Source of the DNA: NCEH01 sp043195095
GTDB taxonomy: Bacteria > Pseudomonadota > Alphaproteobacteria > Rhizobiales > Xanthobacteraceae
Length of the DNA stretch: 64,000 nt
Reading direction: 5' to 3' (one strand)
Assembly (NCBI RefSeq): GCF_043195095.1
Contig: NZ_JBAFWN010000010.1
Part shown: one piece after another, positions 8,082 through 16,077 of the stretch
How the letters are laid out: each line of letters opens with the position of its first letter
Numbering within the stretch: position 1 is the first letter of the stretch
Position numbers and translations under genes: made by a program
The notes under the pieces: model-generated
The model's database searches: none
Told to the model about the DNA's origin: nothing
What the model saw: the letters and a program-made list of their open reading frames with translations, nothing else

Positions 8082-8330
8082 TTACGCCCAGCCGGGCATC
8101 GCCTTGACTTCCAGAAACTCGTGGAAGCCATAGTCGCCCCACTCACGTCCGTTTCCACTCATTTTGAAACCGCCGAAGGGCGCTGTCCTGTCCAGCGGAC
8201 TACCGTTGATCGAGACCTGCCCGGCACGGATCCGGATCGCGACCTCGCGTGCCTTCGCTCGCTCCGCCGAATAGACATATCCGGCGAGGCCGTATTCGGT
8301 GTCGTTCGCGATCTCAATCGCTTGCTCCAG
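8082..8330 (-). pseudogene. C-terminal fragment of an aldehyde dehydrogenase
   Basis: Only the last 80 or so residues of an aldehyde dehydrogenase remain: LEQAIEIANDTEYGLAGYV, then APFGGFKMSGNGREWGDYG and the end of the protein. The full family length is about 480 residues, and both the catalytic Cys and Glu lie in the missing part. Upstream on the same strand the sequence changes abruptly into a tyrosine integrase at 8325-8331. The fragment cannot encode a working enzyme. Confidence 0.88.
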
Positions 8331-9192
8331 CGCAGGTCTTGAGCGCAATCATGATGTCGAGGGTCTGGCGGCACAGATAGACGTTGTGCGCCTTCGAGCG
8401 CTTCATTCGCTCCTTGGGTATCGTCCAAACGGCGTTCTCGAAGTCGACCTCATCCCACACCGAGTCCTGCAACTCGCTCTTGCGCACCATCGTCAGCAAG
8501 AAGAGCCGCATTCCGAGCCGGATCGTCGGCAACGTCGCGACCTTTTCCAGCTCTTTCAACATCACTCGAATTTCCGCTGGCGACAGAGCCCGATCTTTTG
8601 GCGTGAACGTCGCGATCGATGCTGGTCCGACGTCATCGGCCGGATTGGCAACCTTCTCGCCATGCAAGATCGCGAAGCCGTAGATCTGCTTCAGGATGTC
8701 CCGAACGTGAATCGCCGTTGCTGGCGCGCCGCGATCGACAATTTTGCCGCATTGCGCGCGAAGATCGTCCGGCGTGATCTCGGTAAGCAGACGGTTGCGC
8801 CAAACCGGAAGTAGCTCTCGTTCAAAGATGGAGCGACGCATCGCTCGGGTGCTGTCGGCCATCGACGCATTCACCAGCCACTTTTCGCCGAACTCGCCGA
8901 AGCTCTTCGCCTCCTTGATACGACGTTTCTCGCGCTGCTTCTCAATGGCCGGTGAACGACCTTCGCTGATCGCCCGCCGTGCGTCTAGGCACAGCTCCCG
9001 TGCCCGCGCCAGCGAGATTCCATCTCGCCCGTATTTGCCCAGGTAGACCGTCTCGCGCCGTCCGTTGAGCCGATAGTCCAGCCTGAACGAGAGCGCGCCC
9101 GATGGCGCAACGCGCACATACATGCCGTTGCGGTCCGTCACTTTGTAGATTTTATCTTGTGGTTTCAGCGCCTTGAGCGCCGCGTCCGTCAA
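8314..9192 (-). pseudogene. P4-type tyrosine integrase, C-terminally truncated
   Basis: The N-terminal DUF4102 arm-binding domain (DAALKALKPQDKIYKV, YLGKYGRDGISLARAR), the core-binding domain and the first half of the catalytic domain are present, including the first catalytic Arg (R237 in LTMVRKSEL). At about residue 289, just after ALKTCAG, the sequence passes into aldehyde dehydrogenase DNA, so the HxxR box and the catalytic Tyr are missing from a protein normally about 400 residues long. The only in-frame start near the family start is TTG at 9192. An ATG four bases upstream is out of frame, as if one T had been inserted. A guaA-type attachment core lies 300 bp upstream. Confidence 0.85.
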
Positions 9193-9211
9193 ACATGATA
9201 TGCCACCTCCA

Positions 9212-9325
9212 AAAAAGTACCGTCACGCGGTTTTGGGGGGCTCTCGTCGGAAAAGTCTGCGTATTGTCAGCAGTTTAGTGTAGAAAAAGTACCGTCAGGA
9301 GCCTCATCTGCTCTGACGGTACTTT
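9212..9325. repeat. AAAAAGTACCGTCA repeats, candidate integrase arm sites
   Basis: AAAAAGTACCGTCA occurs at 9212-9225 and 9284-9297 and, inverted, as TGACGGTACTTT at 9314-9325. The last two form a hairpin with 16-17-base arms (one bulge) around a 7-base loop. The position, within 130 bp upstream of a tyrosine integrase gene, suits arm-type integrase sites or an autoregulatory site. Confidence 0.55.
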
Positions 9326-9490
9326 CAAATTTCTCCGTAATCAATATGGGCAAGGGCCGTCAACCGGGCCGCCGCTTTGGATCTCTGCCCACCGATAGAC
9401 GCCGATAGATGCCGAGAGAATTATTTATTTTTATCAGTGAGTTAGATCGTGCTACTAGCGTAGTTTTGGATACGCCCGGATAGGCAAAAA

Positions 9491-9510
9491 TCATTCCCAC
9501 TCGATGGTCA
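9491..9510 (-). other. guaA 3'-end attachment core (att site)
   Basis: The minus strand reads TGACCATCGAGTGGGAATGA, whose end encodes Thr-Ile-Glu-Trp-Glu-stop, the near-invariant C-terminus of GMP synthase (GuaA). No other part of guaA is present on either side. Integrative elements of Rhizobiales are known to use the 3' end of guaA as attachment site, with the integrase gene next to it in the same direction, as here. I read this as a recombined att site. Confidence 0.65.
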
Positions 9511-9696
9511 ACAGGCTAAATTTCGCATTGTAAATATTGAGCTTTCTGGTCAGGCTCCGAACCCATACCAACTGCAATACCACCAGGGCCAAAGGGCTGG
9601 ATTCCCGAATTCTCCACGGCATTGCTACCTGCCATGAGCGGGCTCCCATCGCAAACAAGCTTCGGGAGAAACGCGCAAAAGCTTATGGGGTGACGC

Positions 9697-11469
9697 TCAG
9701 GATGGCGCTTGAGGGTCGGTAGGGAGGGCTACAATGTTCGCGGCGCCAAACCAATTCGTAAGTCGCGCCATCGCATTCTGAGAGAGCACCTGCGTAAACA
9801 GTAAAGCCAGCCGGGTTTTTGGCCGAGAGCACGCCACGTAGAACAGGTTGCGATTGTTCTCGAAGAACTCAATCTTGTCGGCGGGCGGACCGGGCTCCAT
9901 CCATTCCAGCATCTGGCCGAAATTATATTTGTTCCATCCGCGACCGACGATCACCAGCACGTTCTCAAACTCTGCGCCCTTGACACCATGCTTGGTGGCG
10001 AAAGGGGTATGCCCATCGATGAAGCGGTCGAGGGCGATCAGTTCCGTATAAGGGACTGCTCGCAGCTTCCGAAGCTGGGTAATGCGACGCGACTCTCCTT
10101 CCACCGGCTCGGGGCCGGCATTAGCGAGTCGCCGCTCGGCTTCTTCCACAGGCTCTGGAAGGCGCATGTGCGGCTGAGCGGCGATGAAGTCGACGACCTC
10201 GCCGATCGTCCCCGACGTTCGCAGCCCTATCAGAGCGGTCATGGCCTGCGTCCACGCCACCTTGTCCGCGTGCTTGTGGATTTTGGGCGTCACGGTTCCG
10301 AAGCACCCGAACATTTCACCATAGCGTTTTGCCTCGAAGGCGGCACAAGCCGGCTCCAAGTGGTCGGCCAGAAATTTGATATGAGGATCGTCCTTCTTCA
10401 GCCAGGGATCGTTGAACTGGCCATAGATTGGCGGAATGCTCGAATAGCCCTGTTCTCGAGCGAGGACGCTGTGGCTGAGCATGAGAATCTTCGTCTTCCC
10501 GACCGCCAGGTCCCAGCCCTCCGCCGCAAGCCGATGCTTGATGTGCGCGAAATACGCCTTTGCGGCCTCGGCGCTTGTATCTCCGGTCCAGTGCCCACCC
10601 CCTTGCCCGGTCCGTCTAACCCCGGGCCAGAGGTTGGTGTGAAACACGCGCGCTTCGCCTGGCAAAGCGGGATCACGCACCATTTGGGGCAGCGCCGGTC
10701 GCATTCGATTGAGAACTTGAACGATCGGGTCGGCGGATCGGAAATTCGCGTTCTTGTCGATCACTTCCAGCGCTGCGTGCTCGACCAGCCCGCAGCCCTC
10801 GCCATAGATCTTTTGCCAGTGATCGCCGAACAGGCCGAGCTGCGGACCCTGGCCCATGTCCAGGAACCACGCCTTGATCGCATCGACGAAACCGGCGTCA
10901 GTGTCCTGGTATTCGTCGATGAGCAGGATGGGATAACGCGCCGTGAGGACCGATCGGAACTTCGGATAGGCAAGCGCCTGCATCATCAGCGCCAGAACAT
11001 CGTCATGCCGAAGTGTCACCTGCTGGTCGCCGACGCTGGGGTATCCCAGCTCGTAGTGGACTCGGCGCGCTCCGATGCCACCAACAGGTTCGAGACGCTC
11101 CGCCCAACCCTCAAGAGCGGGCACAAGAGCGCGGAGCGTTGATTGGAAGTCCTGCAGAATGGACCAGCAAAAGCCGTGGATCGTTTCAGGGCGCACCGCC
11201 GGATGAGCCTGGATGCGGGAGATGATCTCGTCCTTGGCGACGTTGGTGTAGGTGATGCAGCCGACTTGTTGACCGCGGCGAAGAAGCTCGGAGCCCCGGC
11301 GATCGATCAGGCGACGAAGCGCCTTGTCGAGCGAGTAGGTTTTTCCAGCACCAGCGCCTGCCTCCAGTCGAAAGCTGCGCCCCTCATCGAGACAAGCGAA
11401 CATCCGCTCAAGGGCGACGCGCCCGGCGGCGTCTGCGGGATTTTCCGCTTCCTCAGCCATTGTCGCCAA
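9697..11469 (-). CDS. UvrD/Rep-type helicase (GajB-like)
   Basis: The 590-residue protein has superfamily 1 helicase motifs: Walker A AGAGAGKTYSL (residues 37-47), TIHGFCWSIL, Walker B ILLIDEYQDTD, HGVKGAEFENVLVI and NLFYVACSRPKTRL near the C-terminus. Its gene overlaps the preceding OLD nuclease gene by 17 bp. An OLD-type nuclease followed by a UvrD-like helicase is the layout of the Gabija anti-phage system (GajA-GajB), where the helicase-like partner senses DNA ends or nucleotides. It is the last gene of the four-gene operon that starts with AbiEi. The helicase assignment is secure; the defence role is inferred from pairing. Confidence 0.82.
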   Translation of the reverse strand: MATMAEEAENPADAAGRVALERMFACLDEGRSFRLEAGAGAGKTYSLDKALRRLIDRRGSELLRRGQQVGCITYTNVAKDEIISRIQAHPAVRPETIHGFCWSILQDFQSTLRALVPALEGWAERLEPVGGIGARRVHYELGYPSVGDQQVTLRHDDVLALMMQALAYPKFRSVLTARYPILLIDEYQDTDAGFVDAIKAWFLDMGQGPQLGLFGDHWQKIYGEGCGLVEHAALEVIDKNANFRSADPIVQVLNRMRPALPQMVRDPALPGEARVFHTNLWPGVRRTGQGGGHWTGDTSAEAAKAYFAHIKHRLAAEGWDLAVGKTKILMLSHSVLAREQGYSSIPPIYGQFNDPWLKKDDPHIKFLADHLEPACAAFEAKRYGEMFGCFGTVTPKIHKHADKVAWTQAMTALIGLRTSGTIGEVVDFIAAQPHMRLPEPVEEAERRLANAGPEPVEGESRRITQLRKLRAVPYTELIALDRFIDGHTPFATKHGVKGAEFENVLVIVGRGWNKYNFGQMLEWMEPGPPADKIEFFENNRNLFYVACSRPKTRLALLFTQVLSQNAMARLTNWFGAANIVALPTDPQAPS

Positions 11470-13528
11470 CCTCGGCCACGTTTACCGCGACGCCTGCGGC
11501 GTCAGCAACGATCTCGACCGCGACCAGCGGAACCGGATCCGCGGGGGCGGGATTTCCTTCCGCCAGCCAGCGCAGTCCCTCGGCAATATATCGGGGAACA
11601 TTCCATTCAGTCTGCTCGATCGCGTGCTCCAGCGCGAAGGCAGACTTCTTCTGGTCACTAGCCAGCGCATAGGCCGCAAGCGCGCGGTCGCCGTCGCCAA
11701 GGAGGAAGCGTGCAGGATTGGCCAAGATGAAGGCGTCCTCGAAGCTCCGGCCACACGGTCCGCCCTGGTCTTCCGGTATCTGAAAGGCGATGCGCCGAAT
11801 GCCAGTTGTCTTCTCAGCCGCAGTCTTTCCCAGCAGAGCCTCCGGCGAAACGTCGTCGCCAAACAAGGTTTTCAGGCACCCGTTGCTGGTGAACACGCCC
11901 TCCGCCACAGGCACGGCCACACGCTTTCCGCCGTCGTTCGGCTTCACTGCATCGATGTCCGTTATGATGAGAGTACGCAGTTCTAGGAACGATAGGAGAT
12001 CGAAGAAGCGGTGCGCATAGGCGCCGCCGACCTCCATCACCGTGAGATACTGGCTTCCGAGCTGCGGTTGACCAGCGGCCTCGCTGTCGGTCTTGCGGAT
12101 CATTGCGGGGAGCAGAATCCGCTCTGCCGTGCCCTCGATCAGGACCGCCTTGTCGGCGAAGAAGAGATCACACCGCGTCAAGGTCAAATACTGATGCAGA
12201 AATTCGCGATCGGGCTCGGTCGCGCCACCCATGCCCTTACGCAAATCCTTCACGACCGAACGGCGCATTCCGGCCCCATCCGGTACAGAGAGGAAATAGC
12301 GCATGGCCTCGAAGCGCGCTTCGTTCGCCATATGCGGAGAGTGGGTGGTTACGACGAACTGGACCGGCCAGGGCTTGTTCTCATTGAGTTGAGTGACAAA
12401 GGCGCTAGTGATCTGATCAAGCTGCCGGATGAAGACCTCCTGCATCTGAGGATGCAGGTGCGCTTCCGGTTCCTCGATAAAGATCAAATGCACGCCAGCG
12501 GCCGTCGGTGTGGCCTGATACTCGCGGAAGAACCGCAGTAGCTGGAGTAGCATGTAGACCAAATTGCGCACGCCGAGCCCATTGTAGGTTTCGGGCAGAG
12601 TCATGCCGTTGACGCCGACGTAGCGAACCCTGGTATGATCGTTCAGCAGCTTATCGACGTCGAAGCTGGTCTCGGTAACGAGGCCGGGATCGGAGAGTCC
12701 GGGGTAGCCGAACAGGTCGAACGTCGGCAGAAGCGAGGTGAGCTTCGCGTTGAAGCCGGCGTGCAGATCACCCTGAATTTGCTCAACGGCCGCCTTGAGC
12801 TGTTCGGCCGTCGTCCGCTTCTCGGGATCGACAGGATCGGTGAGAGCCGACTGAAAGAGCACCTCAACGACTTTTCCGAGCACATCCCGCTCGCGGTGCG
12901 TGTCGTCGTCGAGGCCGCGCTGTGCGTTGATGAAGCCGCCCCGAACCAGCGACGTGAGCGTTTTCGGCTCCAGCGACTTTCGATTGGTCGGGTCATTGGG
13001 ATCAACAGCCTCCAATGACGCCGCGTAGGCACCTGGCACGCGACTACCCAACGCCCGAAACAAGGTTAAACGGTTGGCCGCAACATCCTCACCGACCGCC
13101 AGGTCAGCGAAAAGCGTTGCCGGCGCGGTTGGCCGAGGACCATAGGTGAGGATCAGCCTTGCCTCGCTGCAGTTCGGATCGAGATCGACGATGCAGTCGC
13201 TCAGCGGGCCGAGATCAGGAGCGTTGACATCATAGCTGATGTCGATCGTGACCTTGATCGATGGGAGGAGTATAATGACGTCTGGCGCAGAGGCTCCCGC
13301 CTGAAAGGCTTCGAACGCTGTCCAGAAGCGCTCGTGGCAACCGAGGGAAAAATCCTCCACCCTGAATGAGGGTGACTTGTCGCCGAGGAGTCGTCGGAAC
13401 AGCTCTGCTATCGAGGTCTTCCCGCTATTATTTCGTCCTACGATCAGCGTAGTGCGATCTTCCAAGCCCACTGCGACATCTCGCAGAAGTCGGAAGTTTT
13501 CGATTTCGACCCCTTTGATCCGCATCAA
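11453..13528 (-). CDS. OLD-family ATP-dependent nuclease (GajA-like)
   Basis: The 691-residue protein has an N-terminal ABC-type ATPase with Walker A GRNNSGKTS (residues 31-39) and the Walker B region FIEEPEAHLHP (350-360). A C-terminal Toprim domain follows, with the catalytic Glu in VLIEGTAER (E465) and the DxD in ITDIDAV (D524, D526). This is the OLD/GajA architecture; GajA is a DNA nicking enzyme controlled by nucleotides. The gene overlaps AbiEii by 4 bp upstream and the UvrD-like helicase by 17 bp downstream, so translation is coupled. Length is somewhat above the 580 residues of Bacillus GajA. Confidence 0.85.
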   Translation of the reverse strand: MMRIKGVEIENFRLLRDVAVGLEDRTTLIVGRNNSGKTSIAELFRRLLGDKSPSFRVEDFSLGCHERFWTAFEAFQAGASAPDVIILLPSIKVTIDISYDVNAPDLGPLSDCIVDLDPNCSEARLILTYGPRPTAPATLFADLAVGEDVAANRLTLFRALGSRVPGAYAASLEAVDPNDPTNRKSLEPKTLTSLVRGGFINAQRGLDDDTHRERDVLGKVVEVLFQSALTDPVDPEKRTTAEQLKAAVEQIQGDLHAGFNAKLTSLLPTFDLFGYPGLSDPGLVTETSFDVDKLLNDHTRVRYVGVNGMTLPETYNGLGVRNLVYMLLQLLRFFREYQATPTAAGVHLIFIEEPEAHLHPQMQEVFIRQLDQITSAFVTQLNENKPWPVQFVVTTHSPHMANEARFEAMRYFLSVPDGAGMRRSVVKDLRKGMGGATEPDREFLHQYLTLTRCDLFFADKAVLIEGTAERILLPAMIRKTDSEAAGQPQLGSQYLTVMEVGGAYAHRFFDLLSFLELRTLIITDIDAVKPNDGGKRVAVPVAEGVFTSNGCLKTLFGDDVSPEALLGKTAAEKTTGIRRIAFQIPEDQGGPCGRSFEDAFILANPARFLLGDGDRALAAYALASDQKKSAFALEHAIEQTEWNVPRYIAEGLRWLAEGNPAPADPVPLVAVEIVADAAGVAVNVAEVGDNG

Positions 13529-14556
13529 CCTCCCCCTTCTATGTTTGCCGCTCCATTCGCTCTTGCAGCTATTTCGGCGCAGCGCGCCATGAGCACATCG
13601 AACGGTTCGGCTTCCTCGAGGAGGAGCCCATCGTCTATCATCCGATCATAGTCTTCCGCGAGGGCGCTCGCCCCGTCGCCAGCCGGGACGAGCTGCAAGC
13701 CGCCCCTTACGGCTGCGCCATAGTCGATCTGAGAGCGGTCTACGGCCTTCTCGGCGAAGAACATCGCCTTGTGGCGCGCCACGGCGTTGGCCAGTTCGCG
13801 ATCCGCGAAAGCGGCGGTCGCAAAGCCGGCTTCATCAAGGCGCACGACGTCATGCCAGTGACGGGCGAAACGATCACCGCGCAGCCGTTCCTGAAGGCAG
13901 AAGACGTGAATCGCGGTCGCCTTCTCCCAGAAGGTCCGCTCCGCATGCATGACCCTCGGCCGAGCCGTTGGAAAGTCGACGCCATCGATCAGGCCGGCCG
14001 CATCGCAAGTGACATCTCGTAGGCTCGCGGGCTCGCCCGTTGAGCGGGCGCCGAATTCGAGCATGACGCTAGGGGCAACGTAGCCTGACCCTGCCGTCGT
14101 CGCCTCATAGTCGATGAAGAGCTTATCGCCATCGACCCGGATCGCCGCAGACAGGGGGCCGCTCGCCAGGGCTTCGGCGATGACCGGCTGAACGGCCCCG
14201 GTCACCCATTGCGGCAGGCGCTCGCGCACTGCGCTGGTCCAGCGCTTTTCCTCGCTTCGCGTTCTGGGTAGCGCCTCGCCATTGTCTCCAACGAGGTCGG
14301 GGGCGAGCGCACGGATGTCGTAAGTCAGATCGACATCCTCGGAGAAGCGCCGGATGATCTGATAGGCCTTTGAGAGCGACGTGCCGCCCTTGAAGACGAG
14401 ATGTTCTCCAAGCGGCGAGCCGTAGAGCGTCGCCAGCGCCCACACCACCCATGCGTCCTTCTCCAGAAGGTGTGCTGGTCGGCCCGAACGGTCGGCCGCG
14501 ACGCTCAAGGCCTCCCGGCGATCCTCGGCCGGAAGGAGCAGGAAGGCGTCAGCCAT
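13525..14556 (-). CDS. abiEii: AbiEii-type nucleotidyltransferase toxin
   Basis: The 343-residue protein has the DUF1814/AbiEii polymerase-beta-like signature HLVFKGGTSLSKAY (residues 52-65) followed by FSEDVDLTYD, with the metal-binding Asp residues at about D74 and D76, and EKDAWVVW upstream. AbiEii toxins are nucleotidyltransferases of abortive-infection/type IV toxin-antitoxin systems; related enzymes modify tRNA ends. Its start overlaps the AbiEi gene by 8 bp, the standard pairing, and its stop overlaps the OLD nuclease gene by 4 bp. Confidence 0.88.
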   Translation of the reverse strand: MADAFLLLPAEDRREALSVAADRSGRPAHLLEKDAWVVWALATLYGSPLGEHLVFKGGTSLSKAYQIIRRFSEDVDLTYDIRALAPDLVGDNGEALPRTRSEEKRWTSAVRERLPQWVTGAVQPVIAEALASGPLSAAIRVDGDKLFIDYEATTAGSGYVAPSVMLEFGARSTGEPASLRDVTCDAAGLIDGVDFPTARPRVMHAERTFWEKATAIHVFCLQERLRGDRFARHWHDVVRLDEAGFATAAFADRELANAVARHKAMFFAEKAVDRSQIDYGAAVRGGLQLVPAGDGASALAEDYDRMIDDGLLLEEAEPFDVLMARCAEIAARANGAANIEGGG

Positions 14557-15142
14557 GCGCGACCTTTCCCACGCTTTGCGCGAGCCAGGTCGGAAGCTGC
14601 GGTGCCGCCGCCACCAGCTCGCTGAAGGCGGCGGGCGGCAGCTTCCGTTTCAGGGTCTTGAGGGCCGCCTCGGCCTTCTCCGGCCCCAACCAGGCGAGTG
14701 CTCGCACCGCCTGACCCGCTGGCCGATGCGGCATTGCGAGCTGCCAGCGAGGTGCGTGGCGAAGCTCGACGGTCTGCTTGCCAAGGCTCATTTTCCGGGT
14801 GCGCCCCGACGTCAGATAGACGGACCGGACCGGCACCTGCGTGGTCAGCCCGAGGCTATTGGCGGCAGCAGCACCGCTCGAGACGATAACCTCGCCGCGC
14901 TGGGCGGCGAGCGCCTCGACGGCCTGTTCCACCGACGGCGCCCTGGTCCCAAACCGGCTCGTAACCGGCAGGAGGTAGACTCCGCGTCCGGCCCGGATCA
15001 GTTGCCCCCGCTCGGCCAGACGCGACAGGGCCTGATCCACCGCGGCGCGATTGCCAAGGTGAAGCAAGCTCTTAGCCGCAACGGGCGTGCCCTCCGACAG
15101 TCGCGTCGCATGCTCAAGAATCTGTTCAGTCAAGCGCTGCAT
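14549..15142 (-). CDS. abiEi: AbiEi-type antitoxin and autorepressor
   Basis: The 197-residue protein has an N-terminal winged-helix (residues about 15-60: KSLLHLGNRAAVDQALSRL, RAGRGVYLLP) and a C-terminal antitoxin domain (VIVSSGAAAANSLGLTTQVP, VYLTSGRTRKMSLG) typical of AbiEi/DUF6088. AbiEi proteins are known to repress their own operon by binding inverted repeats before it. A perfect 10-bp inverted repeat lies 12 bp before this start. AGGAG stands before the ATG. It heads an operon that continues through AbiEii, the OLD nuclease and the helicase. Confidence 0.86.
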   Translation of the reverse strand: MQRLTEQILEHATRLSEGTPVAAKSLLHLGNRAAVDQALSRLAERGQLIRAGRGVYLLPVTSRFGTRAPSVEQAVEALAAQRGEVIVSSGAAAANSLGLTTQVPVRSVYLTSGRTRKMSLGKQTVELRHAPRWQLAMPHRPAGQAVRALAWLGPEKAEAALKTLKRKLPPAAFSELVAAAPQLPTWLAQSVGKVAHG

Positions 15143-15153
15143 CGCAAATCTCC

Positions 15154-15183
15154 TGTCAGAAATATACGCGGTTTTCTGACAGT
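15154..15183. promoter_or_regulatory. inverted repeat, candidate AbiEi operator
   Basis: CTGTCAGAAA (15154-15163) and TTTCTGACAG (15174-15183) form a perfect 10-bp inverted repeat with a 10-bp spacer, immediately before abiEi. AbiEi of other systems binds inverted repeats in this place, so this is probably the operator for the whole four-gene operon. Confidence 0.72.
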
Positions 15184-15272
15184 TTTCAAGATTGGTTAGA
15201 TGCCTACCCTCCCGACCTGCCCATCTGTCGAGAGCGGCCCCGTTCGAAGAGGAGGGGCGTTCGATGCCAAGC

Positions 15273-16004
15273 CTAACCTTTCAGCTTCTGCTTGCCCTCT
15301 TCGAGAAAGCCCGACAGCAATGTCTCCATTGCGCCCATCAAATCGTCCGGCTTCTCTTCGCGGAGTTTTTCGGCCTGTTCGACGAAAGGCGTGAGCAGGC
15401 CCTTCATTACATCCGGCGACGTCTCCAGCCGCTTGAGCATCTTCAGCCCGCTTTGTGCATAGCCGAGAAACTCGGCGTTGCGCTCGGTGATCTCGGCCAG
15501 CATCTCTTTGGTGATGCGCTCGCTTGGCGCGGTGAACTCACCATCAACCCAGTCCACGTAAAGGGAGGCATTCTTGGCGCGGTTCGACGTCTCGTGAAAC
15601 TCGTCCTGGGTCTGCCTGAACGCCTCCATGGCAGCCTCCCAGTCGCCACGGGCCTTCGCATCGGTTTCAGCCTCCGAACCCTTCAGCATGTATGCATTCG
15701 ATTTATTCTTGGCCGCGTGACGCCCGAAGGCGGCGAGCACCTTCTTCTGATCGACTTCGACCCCAAGAACCAGGCTGACCGCCCAGGCGCCGAGGTTGTT
15801 GACCTTCGAACACTCCTCGAGAGAGATCTGGTGAAGGCAAAGGGCACGCGCCACCGCGCCAGCTTTCACCAGAAGCTCCGCCTCGAAAAAAAGGCGCTCC
15901 GCATTATCGAATGTCTTCTCGGCGCCGCGGACGAGAACCGCCAACGGCGCCTGGTCGCCTTTCGCGGCTTTCTCTCCCCTGTCGTCCCGCTCGATGTCGT
16001 TCAT
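15273..16004 (-). CDS. AbiV-family abortive infection protein
   Basis: The 243-residue protein carries the AbiV signature near residues 25-80: NAERLFFEAELLVKAGAVAR, then ALCLHQISLEECSKV and a downstream long helical body with FGRHAAKNKSNAY. AbiV of Lactococcus blocks phage translation; the AbiV family is helical and HEPN-like. The start is the ATG at 16004, giving MNDIERDD. It is divergent from the HEPN-motif gene at 16078 with 73 bp between and is separate from the AbiE operon. Confidence 0.72.
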   Translation of the reverse strand: MNDIERDDRGEKAAKGDQAPLAVLVRGAEKTFDNAERLFFEAELLVKAGAVARALCLHQISLEECSKVNNLGAWAVSLVLGVEVDQKKVLAAFGRHAAKNKSNAYMLKGSEAETDAKARGDWEAAMEAFRQTQDEFHETSNRAKNASLYVDWVDGEFTAPSERITKEMLAEITERNAEFLGYAQSGLKMLKRLETSPDVMKGLLTPFVEQAEKLREEKPDDLMGAMETLLSGFLEEGKQKLKG

Positions 16005-16077
16005 TGTTGTTCCAGCATATTGTAGACAGAAATACTTCAGCGACCGCAGGCGTTTGCCGTCGAGACAGGAATAACAC

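Larger units (their letters stand above)
9193..9696. other. intergenic region at the integrase end of the island
   Basis: About 500 bp without a convincing gene. It holds the GTACCGTCA repeats at 9212-9325 and the guaA-like attachment core at 9491-9510 and is AT-richer around 9420-9440. I see no tRNA gene. Confidence 0.6.
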
